Origin: Cristatella mucedo
Lineage: Eukaryota > Bryozoa > Phylactolaemata > Cristatellidae
Reading direction: 5' to 3'
Length of the DNA stretch: 64,000 nt
Assembly (NCBI GenBank): GCA_009760855.2
Contig: WPIO01000052.1
Coordinates: 1,433,501-1,497,500, forward strand
Made by a program: the position numbers and the translations under genes
The notes under the pieces: generated by a model
The model's input: the letters and a program-made list of their open reading frames with translations, nothing else
What the model was told of the DNA's origin: nothing
Database searches by the model: none
Shown here: piece by piece, positions 36,930-49,135 of the stretch
Layout: each line of letters begins with the position of its first letter
Numbering within the stretch: position 1 is the first letter of the stretch

Positions 36930-37310
36930 AGCAGTGACACATGGTGCAGACGTTTTGCCGCGCTGGAGCTCCATAGCTCTCTGGTGCGTGTACTAACTCG
37001 TACCCAGAAGCTAGCTCCCCATCCGGCTAGTCATGCCTAGGTAGAAGAGTCTTACTCCAGTGAATATAAGCACTTGGTCAGTAGGAGGGTAAAAATTGAG
37101 CGAAGGATATGGCCAGAAAAGGATTGCCATGTGACTGCCAGGCAAGGATAATGAGGGGCAACCTTGACATGTCAGTGGTGTTGGTACAGGGTTGAGGCGC
37201 TCGCTGTTTAAGGTGCTCACTATTTACGACCCAGGTTTTCCACTCCTGTCCTATTGCGGACGATCCTTTGTTGCCAACTGCAAGCAGGATGCTAGCCACC
37301 AAGGCTCTTC
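36930..37310 (-). repeat. Module C, copy 2
   Basis: The minus strand contains TWVVNSEHLKQ and TDMSRLPLIILAWQS, paralleled by TWVMNSKHFKE and KDMSLTCLSQ at 56,985-57,075. It also has CTACCTAGGCATGACTAGCC, paralleled at 50,340-50,360 and 57,185-57,205. Module C thus covers the outer end of the right arm. Confidence 0.65.
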
Positions 37311-37324
37311 TGCCTCTATATAAT

Positions 37325-38095
37325 TATTAGTGACAATAATAGGTTTGATAAAGCGCCCTCAGAGAACTCAATCTCTCTCTTGGCGCTTTACATTTGCTGC
37401 AAAAGAAGCACGATCGAATGGTTAGTGGTAGCATGTTCAATACACATCAAGAATAACATGGTTAGAGTTGGCATGCACAGGGTCAGCATGCAAGTGTGAT
37501 TAGTGACAGAATGCAACAGTGTCAGCACGCATAATCACATAATCGACGATTCACAGGGACCCACTAAATGCTGTCCTAAATAGATGCGTTTTCAGTTTCT
37601 TTTTAAGTGTTCGGCAAATCAGATGTCATGACGCAGGTGGAGAATAAGATCCTGTCTTTGGAAGCATACGAGCTACCGGCACTGTCTCCAAAAGATTTGA
37701 GGTTTATGCGAGGTATAATTAAACAGTTCGATTCCGAAAGCAAGTGATTAGCGCGATGATACGCACGTGATTAGCACGATGATTAGCCTGGTGGGGCAAT
37801 ACATCTAATTGGTAGGCTGGAGCCAAATAATGAAGACACCTGAAAGTGAGTGAAGAAGCCTTGAAGTCGATGCGTTGCTTGACTGGGAGCCAGTGTAGGT
37901 CGGCGAGAAGTGGTTTATGTGGCAACTGTGACATTCACTACAGACAAGCCTAGCTGCAGAGTTTTGCAGCAGCTATAAGCACCTGAGTGCACAGGCCGGT
38001 AGACCAGCAAGCAGGGAGTTACATAAGTCAAGATGGTATGTCGCAACTGCATGGACTAATGTAGATGTGGTATCCCTGTATAAAAAAAACCCGAG
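37325..38095 (-). mobile_element. LINE-A 3' half
   Basis: Minus strand, from its tail at 37,325 (AATAATAGG, then GCGCCCTCAGAGAACTCAAT) to the MSQLPHKPLLADLHWLPVKQ region at about 37,870-37,934 and on to the FVK..LD-type start near 38,090. Confidence 0.9.
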
Positions 38096-38279
38096 TATTA
38101 CCAATTTCATTTAGCTGAAACAAAGTAGGCAGACTTGACTGTGGAGCTGACGTGGTCGTCTAATGAAAGGTCACTTTGAGCATAACACCGAGATTTCGTG
38201 CAGATTCAATGGTGTTTATGCAAGCAGAGCCAACTGCTCTCTTCCATGTAACAAAGACATCCTATTAGAGACATTTGCA

Positions 38280-39615
38280 GGAACGTCACAGTCCTAGCCC
38301 TAATAAAGCTACCAGCTGCCTTCGACACTATCGATTGCAATATCCTATTCAAACTGTAGAAAACAAGGACCGGTTTGGCGGACGAGTCACTGGCATGGTT
38401 TAAATCGCACTTTTCCGATAGTGTTCATTACGTGTAATGTGGGATCAAGTCACATCCGACAGACCAGTCACCTGTGGAGTTACACAAGAGATCATCATCG
38501 GTCCTTTGCTGTTCTTCATTTTTCCGAACATGTGGGTAAATTTATTCGCGCCCATGAAATTGGCTATCACTTTTATACTGAGGATGCCTAGTTGTAGCTG
38601 TCTTTTAAGCCGTCAAATACCACTGCAGTGACTAATAAACCAAATATTTGCCTTACAGGCATTTGATCACAAATGTCTATCAGTTTACTTGAAATTAACG
38701 ACGATAAAACAGAATGGCTACTTATACGAAACAATGTGCTGCTGTCGGTGCTACGAGATTCTTTGCTTTTTAGAGGTGATGCTGCTCGGCGACAGTCAGA
38801 GCACGCTCAGAATTTGAATGATGGCTGCCAAATTTGGAAGGTTTTGCTTAAAGACTGCCTCCAGTGGTTGCTATAACGATTGATCCTTTTTAAGATTAAG
38901 CACTGTCAACCATGGTGGGGTTGCAAAAGATTTAACTAGCTCCCTAGTTGTTTCTCGGACGGATTATTCATAAAACCTTCTTTGCTGGGATACTGAAAAA
39001 AGCTATAAAGCCATTGCAGCTGGTGATGAATATGGCTGCAAGGCTAGTTTAAAAACTCGAGAGTATTGACCGGGTGTCTCCCTTGCTGAAAGAACTTTAA
39101 CGAATTCCGATTAGTCAAAGCATACAGAGTAAAGTTTGTAGACTGCCCTACGAGGCCCAGCACAGCTTGCTCTTTCATAAATAGCTAAACAGTTTCAGCA
39201 TCCTCGTGTTCTTGGGTCGCCTTGGACAATGAATTAGCTGCTTCATTTCTCCGCATAAAGGCCGTCTGCGACAGAAGCTTTTGCCCTATAGGTCATATAC
39301 TGTGGAACTTAATTTCATAATCCTTAAGCAACGGCATCTACACGCATGATGCCGACTGTTGGGCATCCGTTCTAGTGATCCTGAGCTGCTACTTCCATGC
39401 TTTTCCTTCACCTTAACTACCATCCTGTCACAGCTATCCTCCTTAGGTTATTCTTTTTGCGCGAAATGAAGTATTTTTACAGAAGCCAAAGTTTACCGAG
39501 TACCAAAAGCAGCGAAGGGTTTAAATGTTCTATAGAAACTCTACTTCTTAGCATCCACGTGATCATTGTTTCTCTGCGGTGTTACAGATGGAGATACATT
39601 ACTTTACATTACTTT
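38280..39615 (+). mobile_element. LINE-B, longest copy
   Basis: Reverse-transcriptase core: AAFDTIDCNILFKL near 38,310-38,350, SLAWFKSHFSD near 38,388-38,420, the GVTQEIIIGPLLFF region (family GVPQGSxLGPLLF) near 38,476-38,520, a damaged YADD box (FYTEDA) near 38,573, then INDDKTEWLLIR at 38,690. The C-terminal region follows (LLKKL.RIPISQSIQSKVC.., HSLLFH). The 3' end at 39,570-39,615 has the shared GTTACAGATGGAGATACATT and an ACTTTACATT-type tail. Decayed by stops and frameshifts. Confidence 0.88.
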
Positions 39616-39954
39616 ACCTTAGCCACGTCGGTGGAGAAGTATGGCTCTCTCGCACTGTGGAGTATGCAGCTGTATTTCAATGATTTTGGCATAGTTTTAA
39701 GGTATTTAGAAAACTAATAATTACAAAGCGTTGTTATAGAGCTCTCAAAAAAGTAAATGTGTTTTTAGGTACCATGCACAGGCAGGCAATTGGGCATGGA
39801 GGCTCGTGCTAAGTCTAACTTTTATGCAGGGTGACTACAGTAGCTAAAATTTATAATTTAAAACCACTAAAAAATTTAAAACAATAAAATATTTAAGCGA
39901 ATCTGATTATATGCATGCCGATTAAAAATGGTTATTTGGCGTCTATTTCAGGTT

Positions 39955-40890
39955 AATAATAATAGAAATAGTAATAATAATGAAACGTGTTTGGTGCACC
40001 ATCAGCACCCTATTCTCTTTCCAGGCATCTTACATATGCTGTAAAGAAAGCATGACTAACTGATTGGTAAGCCGTAATGGTACACAAGGTTAGGCAGTTG
40101 GTTTCCATTACCGCGGTCCCGAGGTCGTGGGTTCAAATCTTGCTGTGGATGATCCTTTATTGGCGCTGCAAGTGGTGGTGATAGCCGTAAACGCTCTTTT
40201 GTCGCAATTAATAGAGGCTGGAAAATAAGCTAGTATCTTTATTTTTAAATATTGATAACGTGCACAACGTGAGCGTATATAGCATAGTTAGAGGTAACGG
40301 ACAAAGTCTCATAATCTAAAACACGACTAGTGTTTGTGTGCTCAATGTCAGCACGCAGAAGCCTGCAGAGGACAAAACACACGGACCCATTAAATGCTGT
40401 GATAGATATGTGCGTTTTACGCTTTAAATAAAATGTCAATCCAGGGGATGTCGTGACGTATGTTGGGAGTGAATCCAGGGTTTTGGCAGCGCATGAAATA
40501 AAGGCGTAATCTCCAAGGGATTTGAGGCTCAAACGTGGTGTCGATAAACGATTTGAGTCAAAACAGCGGGTGATACGATGCCAGGAATTAGCGAGGGAGT
40601 AATTATGATAGGCCGGCTGGAGCCAGTGAATGCGGAGACCTACGAGTGCGTGGCAGAGCCTTGAAGTCGATCCTCTGCTTGATTGGAAGCAAGTGCAGGT
40701 CGACGAAAAGTGACGTGATAAGGCAACTGAAGCGTGAAGCTCACGATCGACAAACCTAGCTGCGGAGTTTTGCGTCAACCGTGAGAGAATGATTGCACAG
40801 GTCGGTAGACCAGCAAGAAGTGAGCTATAAGAATTGGGTCGGGTTTTCACAAATGCATCACACCATTTGAATGAAGCGTCCCTGTATAAG
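39955..40890 (-). mobile_element. LINE-A 3' half, split by SINE-B
   Basis: The 3' terminal part is at 39,955-40,065 (ATT-type tail, TTCTCTTTCCAGGCATCTTA). The coding part is at 40,375-40,890 (FSSTCTCFQSSRG-type and LLAGLPTCAI readings on the minus strand). SINE-B (40,070-40,220) and about 150 bp of other sequence lie between. Confidence 0.85.
40070..40222 (+). mobile_element. SINE-B copy 3
   Basis: TAATGGTACACAAGGTTAGG A-box region, GCGGTCCCGAGGTCGTGGGT, a B box changed to GGTTCAAATCTT, and the shared GATCCTTTATTGGCGCTGCA body. Confidence 0.82.
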
Positions 40891-41365
40891 AAAGAAAAGT
40901 AATTCTAATGTTTGAACTTGGCGCGAATCGCGCATCCTCACTATATAGCTGGGGAATATGTTTTTTCGGCTTTCATATTTCTTGCAGAAAACTATTCTGT
41001 GGAGGCTACTGAGCGAGTCCAATCATTTACAATTTCCATGAAGCGCCAGCTCTATTGCTTAGAGAAAAGACTCTTTTGGCAGATCTCGGTCGTCCAAATG
41101 ACCTTCAACGGAAAGAGAACCTCAGCAAATGAAACTATACTTACACGTTCTCACTCTAATTTATTAATATCTTGCAACGTGCATGATGTTTTTCTTATTC
41201 AGCTAGAAGGAATCTGCTTGAGCTCTTCGTTTCCATAATACGATTTCATGTTATTGAGACTGATAGTGATCAAATGACTCAATCAAATTTCAAACGTTAT
41301 CAAGTTATGATTCTTCTGTTTTGACAGCTTTGAATAGGACCGTTGAGTTGCGATCTTCCAAAGCC
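40891..41365. other. Unassigned stretch
   Basis: A 108-codon plus-strand frame (40,912-41,238) has no recognisable domain or paralogue here. I do not call it a gene. Confidence 0.4.
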
Positions 41366-41369
41366 GAGT

Positions 41370-41428
41370 TTCAGGCTCCAAAAGTATGGATAAATCCAGA
41401 GTGCTAACCATTAAAACACCGAACAATT
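41370..41428 (-). pseudogene. tRNA-Gln relic
   Basis: The minus strand keeps TTTTAATGGTTAGCACTCTG and a short anticodon-arm remnant. The anticodon and T-arm are lost. It is a remote copy of the intact tRNA-Gln. Confidence 0.6.
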
Positions 41429-41649
41429 TTTATCAGCAAACTAGTTTTAACGTGTTTATTTTTCTAATACGGCAGCATCGTTTAAAATTTATATGAAGAC
41501 GCTTCCAGATTTATTAACGGGGACAGTGATAATTATAATAATTATTAGTCGTTTAAATAGCTCCATGAGAAAAATAAATTCCTTCCAGGAGCTTATAAAG
41601 ACCCGTTAAAACTAGAATGAATAACTAGGGGTTAGTGAAATGCAAAATA

Positions 41650-42960
41650 AAACGCATAGACATATATGCAGAGGCACAAAGTTAACCAGCATAGACAAAA
41701 GCAATCACGAAGACACTCAAGGCCACTTGCATGGAGGACCTCTGACTAGTAAGTACCGTAATCTGAATCAGGTAAGCCTGAAAAGTACACAAGAATAAAC
41801 AAGACAAGTTCACTGTGGTGAAGTGAACAGTTAAAATACGGGCAGAAATAGTGAAATGTGGCAGCCTTGCATGCAACCTCCAAAATAAGTAGCGTTGTAT
41901 CATAGCTATCCAGGACACTCAACAAGAGAGTACATTTTGTGGAACAAGCGAGGTGCTGAATTTTAGATTTTCGCCCATATATTCAACTACCTGTTTCGCA
42001 ATGGTTGCTGACTTATTCCGTGGCTTCTTTGCATATCCAGTCAATGAGCCAGCTGCAGACCAGTAGACGCAGGTTCGATGGCAGGCTGTTCATAGCTCGC
42101 ATTTCAGTCTAACTAAGCAAAATGTCGAAATGGGAAAGATGAAAGACATGTACAAAAAGGGCATTGGATTTAGCAAGAATTTCAGATGCAAAACGATCGA
42201 TTGCAAGCATAAACATGCATTTTACTCGACACCCGGATTCGCCTTGAGCACGTAAGAAAAGATTCTGCAGACAATTAAATTTGAACACAAATTAAATTTT
42301 ACTCGTATTGAATGCATAAAAATAGCATTCTTGGTGGCTCGATCGGTTAAACACCGCACGTGTTACTGCATGTGTTAGGGTCACGCTAGAGGTGACGTTT
42401 ATATCGGGCACTTCGTACAGCGGCGAGCTGCCTGCTTTGCAATTTGAAATAACACGTCATCTCTGTATATTTTAACTTTGCCAACAGAATATTTCAAGTT
42501 AAGCAAACATTTAGAGGGAGCTTCTTGTTCTATGTTAAATCTTTAATGTTCCGGGAAGAAATTATTTTTCTATAGCTAGCTTTGTCACTCTCTTGAATTA
42601 TCATTCATTGCTTCTCTTTTTTTCAAGAAATAGTGCTGAACGTCAAGATTATTGGGAAACTGGGTCTAAACATTGGAACCATCTCATCTAAAGTGATAGG
42701 TTTCAAGTCGTATCGTTTACTTTTTCCATTTAATCGTAAAAGACAAGGGAAAAATAAATCTTGGTTCGTCCGTATTACAGAAGACAATATCAACTTAAAG
42801 GTCCTGAATTATAACCAACGACCATGAGACACACATCGCAGATATAACAATTATTGCTTGCAGTTAATGCAAAATTTATCTCACTGCAAGTTTTCAGACG
42901 TACTGTCTGTGACGTATGAATATTGCAAGCTTTAAGAAGTGCCTAATTTCAGTTGTAGTG
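41650..42960. repeat. Module J, copy 1
   Basis: Collinear and in the same orientation as 46,900-48,200. Landmarks: ACCTCTGACTA, then TTCACTGtG, the CCGTGGCTTCTTTGC string near 42,018, GACAC.CGGAT..GC.T.GA.CACG near 42,228-42,252, AGAAAAGATTCT near 42,255, TCGATCGGTTAAACACC near 42,340, and AAGTGATAGGTTTCAAG near 42,692-42,708. Many indels separate the copies. The minus frame at 41,682-41,918 resembles frames in copies 2 and 3, so an ancestral exon is possible but unproven. Confidence 0.68.
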
Positions 42961-43144
42961 ACATTGTTTACCGAACCATTAAAAGTTAAAACTCTTTCAG
43001 CGCGTTAATGTACTTCTCCATTTTCTAACTATACTTAGGAACAAACTGTGAAAGTGGACTCAAGTTGTTCATTGTATTCCAATAGTTTTGCATAACCACC
43101 TCCTAGGCTGATATTTGTAAGTATATAGTTTAGTAGTGTATAAA

Positions 43145-43725
43145 TTTCATCACTTACAAAGGACGCGAATCCACTGCAGCATGCATTGATGAAATTTGCA
43201 CTTCGATGACAGCTAACTTAAAAAAAAAATTAAAAGGATAATTTAAACTTAGTTTTTTGAGAAGAACTTATGGTTTTATTTGAAATGGAAAAGCCTTTAA
43301 CTAAAAACATTTTCGGAAAAGATGCTTCTTAAAACCTCTGTAAGTTTTAGTTACTTCCTGTTCTCAACTGACCTACTAAATGACGTCAGTTCCTCAGTCG
43401 CGTATACTTTTCTCCGGTTTTCTAACAATACAATTATTTACGCTTACTTAGACAATGGCATATCAGATAAACCTGTTCAAGCGTTATGTTGACTACCATA
43501 CTAGACTTCTGGAGCTCACTATCCTCAGGGCTGCTACTATGAAACACTAAAAGGTGGTGCAAAAACGCTGAAACTAGGCTTGTCTATTGGTAGCATGGCA
43601 ACTGCCATGTTGCATTGCTTTTAAAAGATCTAAGCTGGATCCGCTTGAAGAAGCGTATAGACTTTAAGGTTCGGTCAATCACTTTTAGACCCATTCAGCT
43701 TGTGGCTCTGACCCACCAATGTGAA
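43145..43725 (+). mobile_element. LINE-A fragment, badly decayed
   Basis: Readable landmarks are CACTGCAGCATGCATTGATG at 43,171, CTAGGCTTGTCTATTGGTAG near 43,576 and GACTTTAAGGTTCGGTCAAT at 43,661, corresponding to the ACIDGIRTW, AARLVCRE and DFKILSLTF regions of LINE-A. Confidence 0.72.
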
Positions 43726-43769
43726 ATATTCAGCTGAGTCGCTTATATTTTCGAATACGTGGTTCGGTA

Positions 43770-43998
43770 ATATTTATATATATGCTATATGCTATATATA
43801 TATATATATGCTATATGCTATATATATATGCTATATGCTATATATATGCTATATATATGCTATATATATGCTATATATATGCTATATATATGCTATATAT
43901 ATGCTATATATATGCTATATATATGCTATATATATATATATGCTATATATATATATATGCTATATATATATATATGCTATATATATGCTATATATATG

Positions 43999-44043
<45 letters not shown>
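43770..44043. repeat. TATATATGC compound microsatellite
   Basis: About 270 bp of TATATA with GC at near-regular spacing (about 9-17 bp), ending in a pure TA run. The three overlapping reading frames of Ile, Tyr, Cys, Leu and Ala here are artefacts. Confidence 0.95.
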
Positions 44044-44044
<1 letters not shown>

Positions 44045-44400
44045 TATAACACCATGGATTTGATCTTTTCGGCTTATGGCAGGGCCAACGGCTATGCGGG
44101 AGGAATATTTCGATGCCATCTACCATTCAGCTTTGTGTGGCGGCTGATGAAGCTTTTGGGGTTCGCCAGAATGGGTCAATCTCGCAATATTCAGCCCACT
44201 CTTTTGGCTTGCTACTGCTATCAATCAGAAATGGGCCAGCCTCGAAGCCTCCAGTACCATTGACAGGGCTTTTGGGTCGGCAGCCCTACGACTCAGCACA
44301 CGCTCTCCGGAGCTGTGCTTGGCGCTCTATTCCTCATTAAAACTGACTTCTTTAAAATGTGCATTTCTAAGCAGTATTTCGCCATGAGAGTACAACAGCA
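44044..44400. other. Unassigned stretch
   Basis: More GC-rich than its neighbours, with a frame continuing from the TA repeat. No domain recognised. Confidence 0.4.
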
Positions 44401-44429
44401 TGAGATTACAACTACAGAGTACAACAAGA

Positions 44430-44600
44430 GCGTAATGTCAACATGCAAATTTTGTTAGTGGTAGCATACACAGTATTAGTATGCATTAGTACACAATGGA
44501 CCAATGCAAGGACCCACTAAATGCTGTGATCAATAGGTGTTTTGATATTCTTATTAACATTGATATTTCAGGGGATGCCTGATACTAGGAAAACCCTAAA
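44430..44600 (-). mobile_element. LINE-A fragment
   Basis: Minus-strand LINE-A 3' region: CAACATGCAAATTTTGTTAG, GGACCCACTAAATGCTGTGA, then a GGGGATG(C/T) block as at 40,440. Confidence 0.75.
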
Positions 44601-45970
44601 TTTTCACAATTCTAATTTTGTATAATCAAATTTTTAAATCTCGAAATCTGCTTGCAAGTCTTTCCTTAAGCTAAACGTTTGCAACAGTACTCCCAAAAAA
44701 CACTGTATGGTCTGCACAAAATTGCGCCTTAGAATGAGCATTGGATTCGACTACTTTAAAATTAGATTACTCAAATTAGCTCACTGGCTGGTGGCCTGCC
44801 CAGGAAGTTTTTCATACGATTAGGCATATTTATAACTGGGCTAGCATATGGAACTTGCTTGAAATTGTCTCTTCTATTCAAAATAATTGTCTCTGGCTAA
44901 CCCCTAGGCGGAAAATAGATTTTTCTAGACACTGCTCTAGGTTTCTGAATTTTAAGAATCCAGGATTCTTGTTTATTTAGCAAGCTTCATTAAAAATCTC
45001 AAGCCTTCAACACCTCCAGGATCAATCTATCCTTAAGATTGACCTGGTTAGGTCTGTTCGTATGCCGCCTCTTAAGTGGTGGCAGGGTATTGGTCTGTGT
45101 CTCCGTTTTACGAATCTTCTACAGGCTTTATACTAGGGACGTGCTAGTCGTCCGCTTTGATGAGAGAGGCCCTAGTAAGACTTATTCCATCACGTCTGTG
45201 AACGAGGATCGGCTCTTTGTCTTGCACTGCAGTGGTATTTCGTGCCACCGTTTTTATTATTACAGAAAATCGTTTACTCAATTGGCATGTCGTAAATAGC
45301 AAATGTGTTGTACTAAATGATACAATTTGTAGTAACCTAAATTGTGCGATGAATTTATAAAGACCCGATTAGAGTGCCCGTAGTCACATGATTTGCTTGA
45401 CATCACCAAATGATATGGCAGAAACACTCTTAACAGACAAACTGGATTGAAGAGACGATACCAGAGATGGAAAAAAATGAAGCGCTCAGTGTGGTGACGG
45501 CTGTAGGTACGACCTATAAAAAAAGACAGGTACAGCGAATAATGTGAAGGAAGCGTCAGAAACCAATCGGTAGAAATGTATTCTAGTGCCTGACGAGCTG
45601 TAATACCGAAATGTTACACTAAACGGGGATAAAGCCAAAATTGGACACTAAAAATGGACTGCTATATGTGTTTTTTTATTCTGGTCTTCATTTTAAGGAG
45701 ATGGCAGAGTGCATGTATGATCACTAAGCTAGGTTATTTTTTCTAGATATTATTAGCGGTTCTAGAGTTAAAATAGTAGGAACCAAATATTCCCTCGTCT
45801 TGCACCCTATAAAAAGTCATCTAATTGGTAGGATAGAGCAAAGTACCACCATCTTTGTTTCTGGAAATGTGTGGACCTCTCGTGCTGTGAAAGTATACAA
45901 CAATATTTTGACTGCTTGAACTTGGTATTCATAAATTAAAAATTAACAATAATTTTAAGTCATTTGTAAA
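44601..45970. other. Unassigned AT-rich region
   Basis: About 1.4 kb without recognised features. The 86-codon frame at 45,039-45,299 has no domain that I know. Confidence 0.45.
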
Positions 45971-45971
45971 G

Positions 45972-46040
45972 TGTCAAAAATAGATATTTATTATTGATCT
46001 CTTTCTAAGCACTTTAAAGCAGCTGGAAAGGAAGCAGCAC
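45972..46040 (-). mobile_element. LINE-A 3' terminal fragment
   Basis: TATTTATTATTGATCTCTTT followed by CTAAGCACTTTAAAGCAGCT is the reverse complement of the LINE-A hairpin and tail. Confidence 0.65.
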
Positions 46041-46890
46041 TGCAGCTCAAGTACCGACGAGTCTGTGCCTCAGCTTGTGCATCTGAAAGCTAGCGATAGA
46101 AGCGAAAAAACACTTAGCGATAAAGGTAGCTCACAGCAGCTTGTATAGCACAACACAGCACAATCGAAAACAGCTCGCATAGCTTCGCCCGTCTGTCGAA
46201 AACGTCACCCAACACCATCAGAGCCGGCAGATCCCTAAAGAAGGAGGCATTGCTAGCTAATACCCAACCACTATCCTAAGGATTCGATGTGTACGTGTAA
46301 CGAAATACGTTGTGAAATGCTGCTGTCCTAAAAACCACAGTTGTTCATCTCGAAGTTAGCAGGCAGGAAAAAAGTGGCCGGTAACATACAACGAGTACAA
46401 AAACTGTCAAGACACCTATGGCCAACTAAGCAAATGGCATTTGCACAATGTCCGTTTTTACAAAACAAGTTACTGTACTTGAAACAACTTGCCGTTCCCC
46501 AGAGAAACTAGATGCAATTTGGTTAATCAGAATTCATGTTTCCTATAATTAGTGGCTTCATAAGCACGTCCGTAAATGCGAAGATCCAGAGGCCCACAGA
46601 AGATGCTATATCAATGCTGCCGTTACTGATTTCGAGGGCACCGTCCTATCTTCGACGTGAGCTGTGTACATTAGTTAGGCCTGTACGACTCAGTAGATGT
46701 TCTCAAAGCGTTTTACCAATTAATATTGGTCACACGCTTGGTAGGGCTATTAGTCACATGACTGCTAAGATTATCGGTCACCCGTCTACTAGCACTAGTA
46801 CCTATCAAGCGCATTGCGTTTGCAAAGAAAGACCTTAGTTCAAGACCTGCTATGCACAGTTATATAACCTGCGATGATAAGCGGCCGATA
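46041..46890. other. Unassigned region
   Basis: No gene recognised. The 100-codon plus frame at 46,536-46,838 has no domain, splice signals or paralogue that I can see. Confidence 0.45.
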
Positions 46891-46899
46891 CCTTTTGAG

Positions 46900-48200
46900 T
46901 GATAAACTAGTTATTCATATATCTTTGTCTACAAAACTCCCAATTGTCCTTCGAGGGATGAAAGCGTGCAGACGTTGGCAACCAGTGTAGACGAAATGCA
47001 ACCAAGCACACGCTTTGGGCCATCGTTAAGTCATGCCTCTGACCACTGACTACCACGACCTCAATCTTAAACAGGAAACATGAAATGTAAGCACGATGCA
47101 GCACGACTCGTTCACTGGGATGATATGAGAGAAGATAAAAGATGAACCGAAAAGTAGTGAGCTGCGGCTAAAATACATAGAAAACTAACAAACAGCGTGG
47201 AATGGCTGCTTTTCAGGAGCGCCAAAGCAGGAGTAGTATTTAAGGAATTACCAGGGAGCGAAATGCTTCATTATCCGTCTCGTCTGTAAAGTGAGTCGGA
47301 TTACCTCATTCGAAACGGTTGCCGAAATGTTCAGTGGCTTCTTTGCTCCGATGTTATAAGCCAGCTACGAGATTTGTGGTCTTGATTTGCTACGGTCTGG
47401 TACAGACCTGCTGATTGGCGTGACACTCGGATAGGCGTCGAACGTGTATGAGAAGATTCTTAAGTTGATTGAAAATGAAACCATTTGAATGGTACTTAGT
47501 TTTGAATGCAAGAGAATGTTGGCATCGGTCATTCAATCGTTGTAACACCACTCGTTTGAGCAGATGATGGAAAATCGACCCACTAAAGGCGAAATTGTTA
47601 TGATGGCTCTCTAGCCACCGTCAAGCGTTCTGCTGAAGAATTGTAATTTTTAGAGACCATACCCCCTCATGACATTATTATTAAACTTGCTTGCAAAATA
47701 GTAAACAGACGAAAACTCAGAGAAAACGACTGTATAAAAACTAAACGCTGTATATCCTGCAAAATCACTTTTTGATTGCTACTGCATCACTAACTTTAAA
47801 AGTAATATCAGTCCCCTCGCTTTTAATTGGATGCGATTTAAATCGAGGTCAAAGGAAAATGGGTTAATTTGTCGGAACTATTTGAAGTGATAGGTTTCAA
47901 GCCATCTTCGTTGCTTAATTTCTACAATAAAACACACTGTAAATTGTATCACTGAGGCGGATTCTTACACATCCTTGTTCGCCCGAGCTGGAAAAAACTT
48001 CTAAATGCCATAGTTTTGAAGAACTAGTCGATTGAGGTCGGAAAGTGACATCGGTGACTGTAAATTGATTGCACATTAAAGATTAAGTCACTGCTAAGAT
48101 TTGCCGGTATTCGAGCGCTAGCGTCAGGAAAAAGTGCGGAAAAACCTATATCCCATTGCAATAATCTAGGCTCGATTACATTGACTGACTTGCGTTGGTC
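46900..48200. repeat. Module J, copy 2
   Basis: Collinear with 41,650-42,960 about 5.2 kb away. Best shared strings: CAGTGGCTTCTTTGCTCCGA near 47,332, GATAGGCGTCGAACGTGTAT then GAGAAGATTCT near 47,430-47,460, and GAAGTGATAGGTTTCAAGCC near 47,885. The right end passes into repeat H. Confidence 0.68.
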
Positions 48201-48325
48201 CATGAAATTTGAATAAAGTGACTTTGACCCACAATTAATGAGGCCCACGTGCGGAGAAGAACGTATGTTGCCTGACACTCATAAGCACTTAATCTTAAAT
48301 TTGGTTTTGAGATGTTTCAAAAGTG
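48020..48325 (-). repeat. Repeat H, copy 1
   Basis: The reverse complement matches 61,380-61,670. The strongest block is GAAACATCTCAAAACCAAAT followed by TTAAGATTA, identical on both sides, then GGGTCAAAGT and GTCAGTcAATGTA. Confidence 0.8.
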
Positions 48326-48329
48326 CCAA

Positions 48330-48472
48330 AGCTATTTATAGGGTTTAATAAAGTGCTTAATCTCAGGAAAAATGACTAACGTATGCCACGGGGCTCGAGC
48401 GTATGACCTCAGCCAGACTTTGGTAAGGGCGAGCACTGCAACCACTGAGCCACTACAGCAACTAGCAGCTTG
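48330..48472 (-). mobile_element. SINE-A copy 3
   Basis: The minus strand has CTCAGTGGTTGCAGTGCTCG, the ACCAAAGTCTGGCTGAGGTC block, a degraded B box (ACGCTCGAGCC) and a GAGATTAAGCACTTTATTAA 3' end. More diverged than the other two copies, so probably oldest. Confidence 0.8.
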
Positions 48473-48929
48473 TTCTTTACGGCAACTGACATGAAGCGTT
48501 TCTGGCAGACTGCTCAAATGTTGCAAACTTACATTATAATTTGCCTTGCAGGAATGACTGACGAAACTTCGTGCACGTTGTAATATCGAGTTAAATTGTG
48601 CGCAGAGATATCAGCGAACCTAAAATATGTGTACACAGTTTGCTTGAACAGGAAAATAAAACGTGCTTATTAGTTACTTAGAGGATTCACAGCTTTAGCC
48701 AGGAAAAGCTTACATACAGCGATGTTGTGAAGAACAAATGAGTTTAGAGGTGCTTGCTAAGAGCTGCATCGTCAGAGAGATGTCTGAAGGCGGTTCGTAG
48801 TAAATATCAGGTCTGTAAAGATAAGAATCAGTGTTTCCATAGTATATGCCTTAGGTAAAAGTCCAGCCAAAAGTCAAGCTCAAAACTCAAAACTCAAAAG
48901 TCAAGCCAAACTAATGGAGTAAAAAAAGG

Positions 48930-49135
48930 TCAATCTAAAAAAGCTGTTGCACAAATCGTGTGCATCTTCCACGTCAACACAGAATAAGACCAAAACAAGT
49001 GTCCTTGTAAAGGTGCTATTTTCAACGGACTTGGCAAGAGCACTGGTTACGCCAGAAAATTGCAATGCGGCCCACAACTGGTAGATGCAGAGCTTAAGCA
49101 TCCAGGTATGCCGATAAAAGCATGGACAAGACAGT
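48930..49135. repeat. Module J, partial copy 3
   Basis: Resembles 41,780-41,930: CAAAACAAGTGTCCTTGTAA, then GTGCTATTTTCAACGGACTT and a downstream AAGCATCCAGG. Diverged, and only about 200 bp long. Confidence 0.4.

Larger units (their letters stand above)
34680..36930. repeat. Right arm of the inverted duplication
   Basis: Reverse-complement partner of 22,190-23,850. The inner end is near 34,680. The match is continuous to about 35,275, skips about 900 bp, resumes at 36,185 (GTGCACAAGACTAGCCTGA is present on both arms) and runs to 36,930. Module C follows at 36,930-37,310, matching the outer end of the left arm. No LINE-A copy is found inside this arm. Confidence 0.85.

Noticed and set aside
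42330-42400. tRNA-like gene (GTGGCTCGATCGGTTAAACA)
   Set aside because: It has an A-box-like start but no acceptable B box or cloverleaf; the region belongs to module J.
43721-44263. 180-codon frame through the TATATATGC repeat
   Set aside because: Most of it is repeat translation; the non-repeat tail has no domain or splice support.
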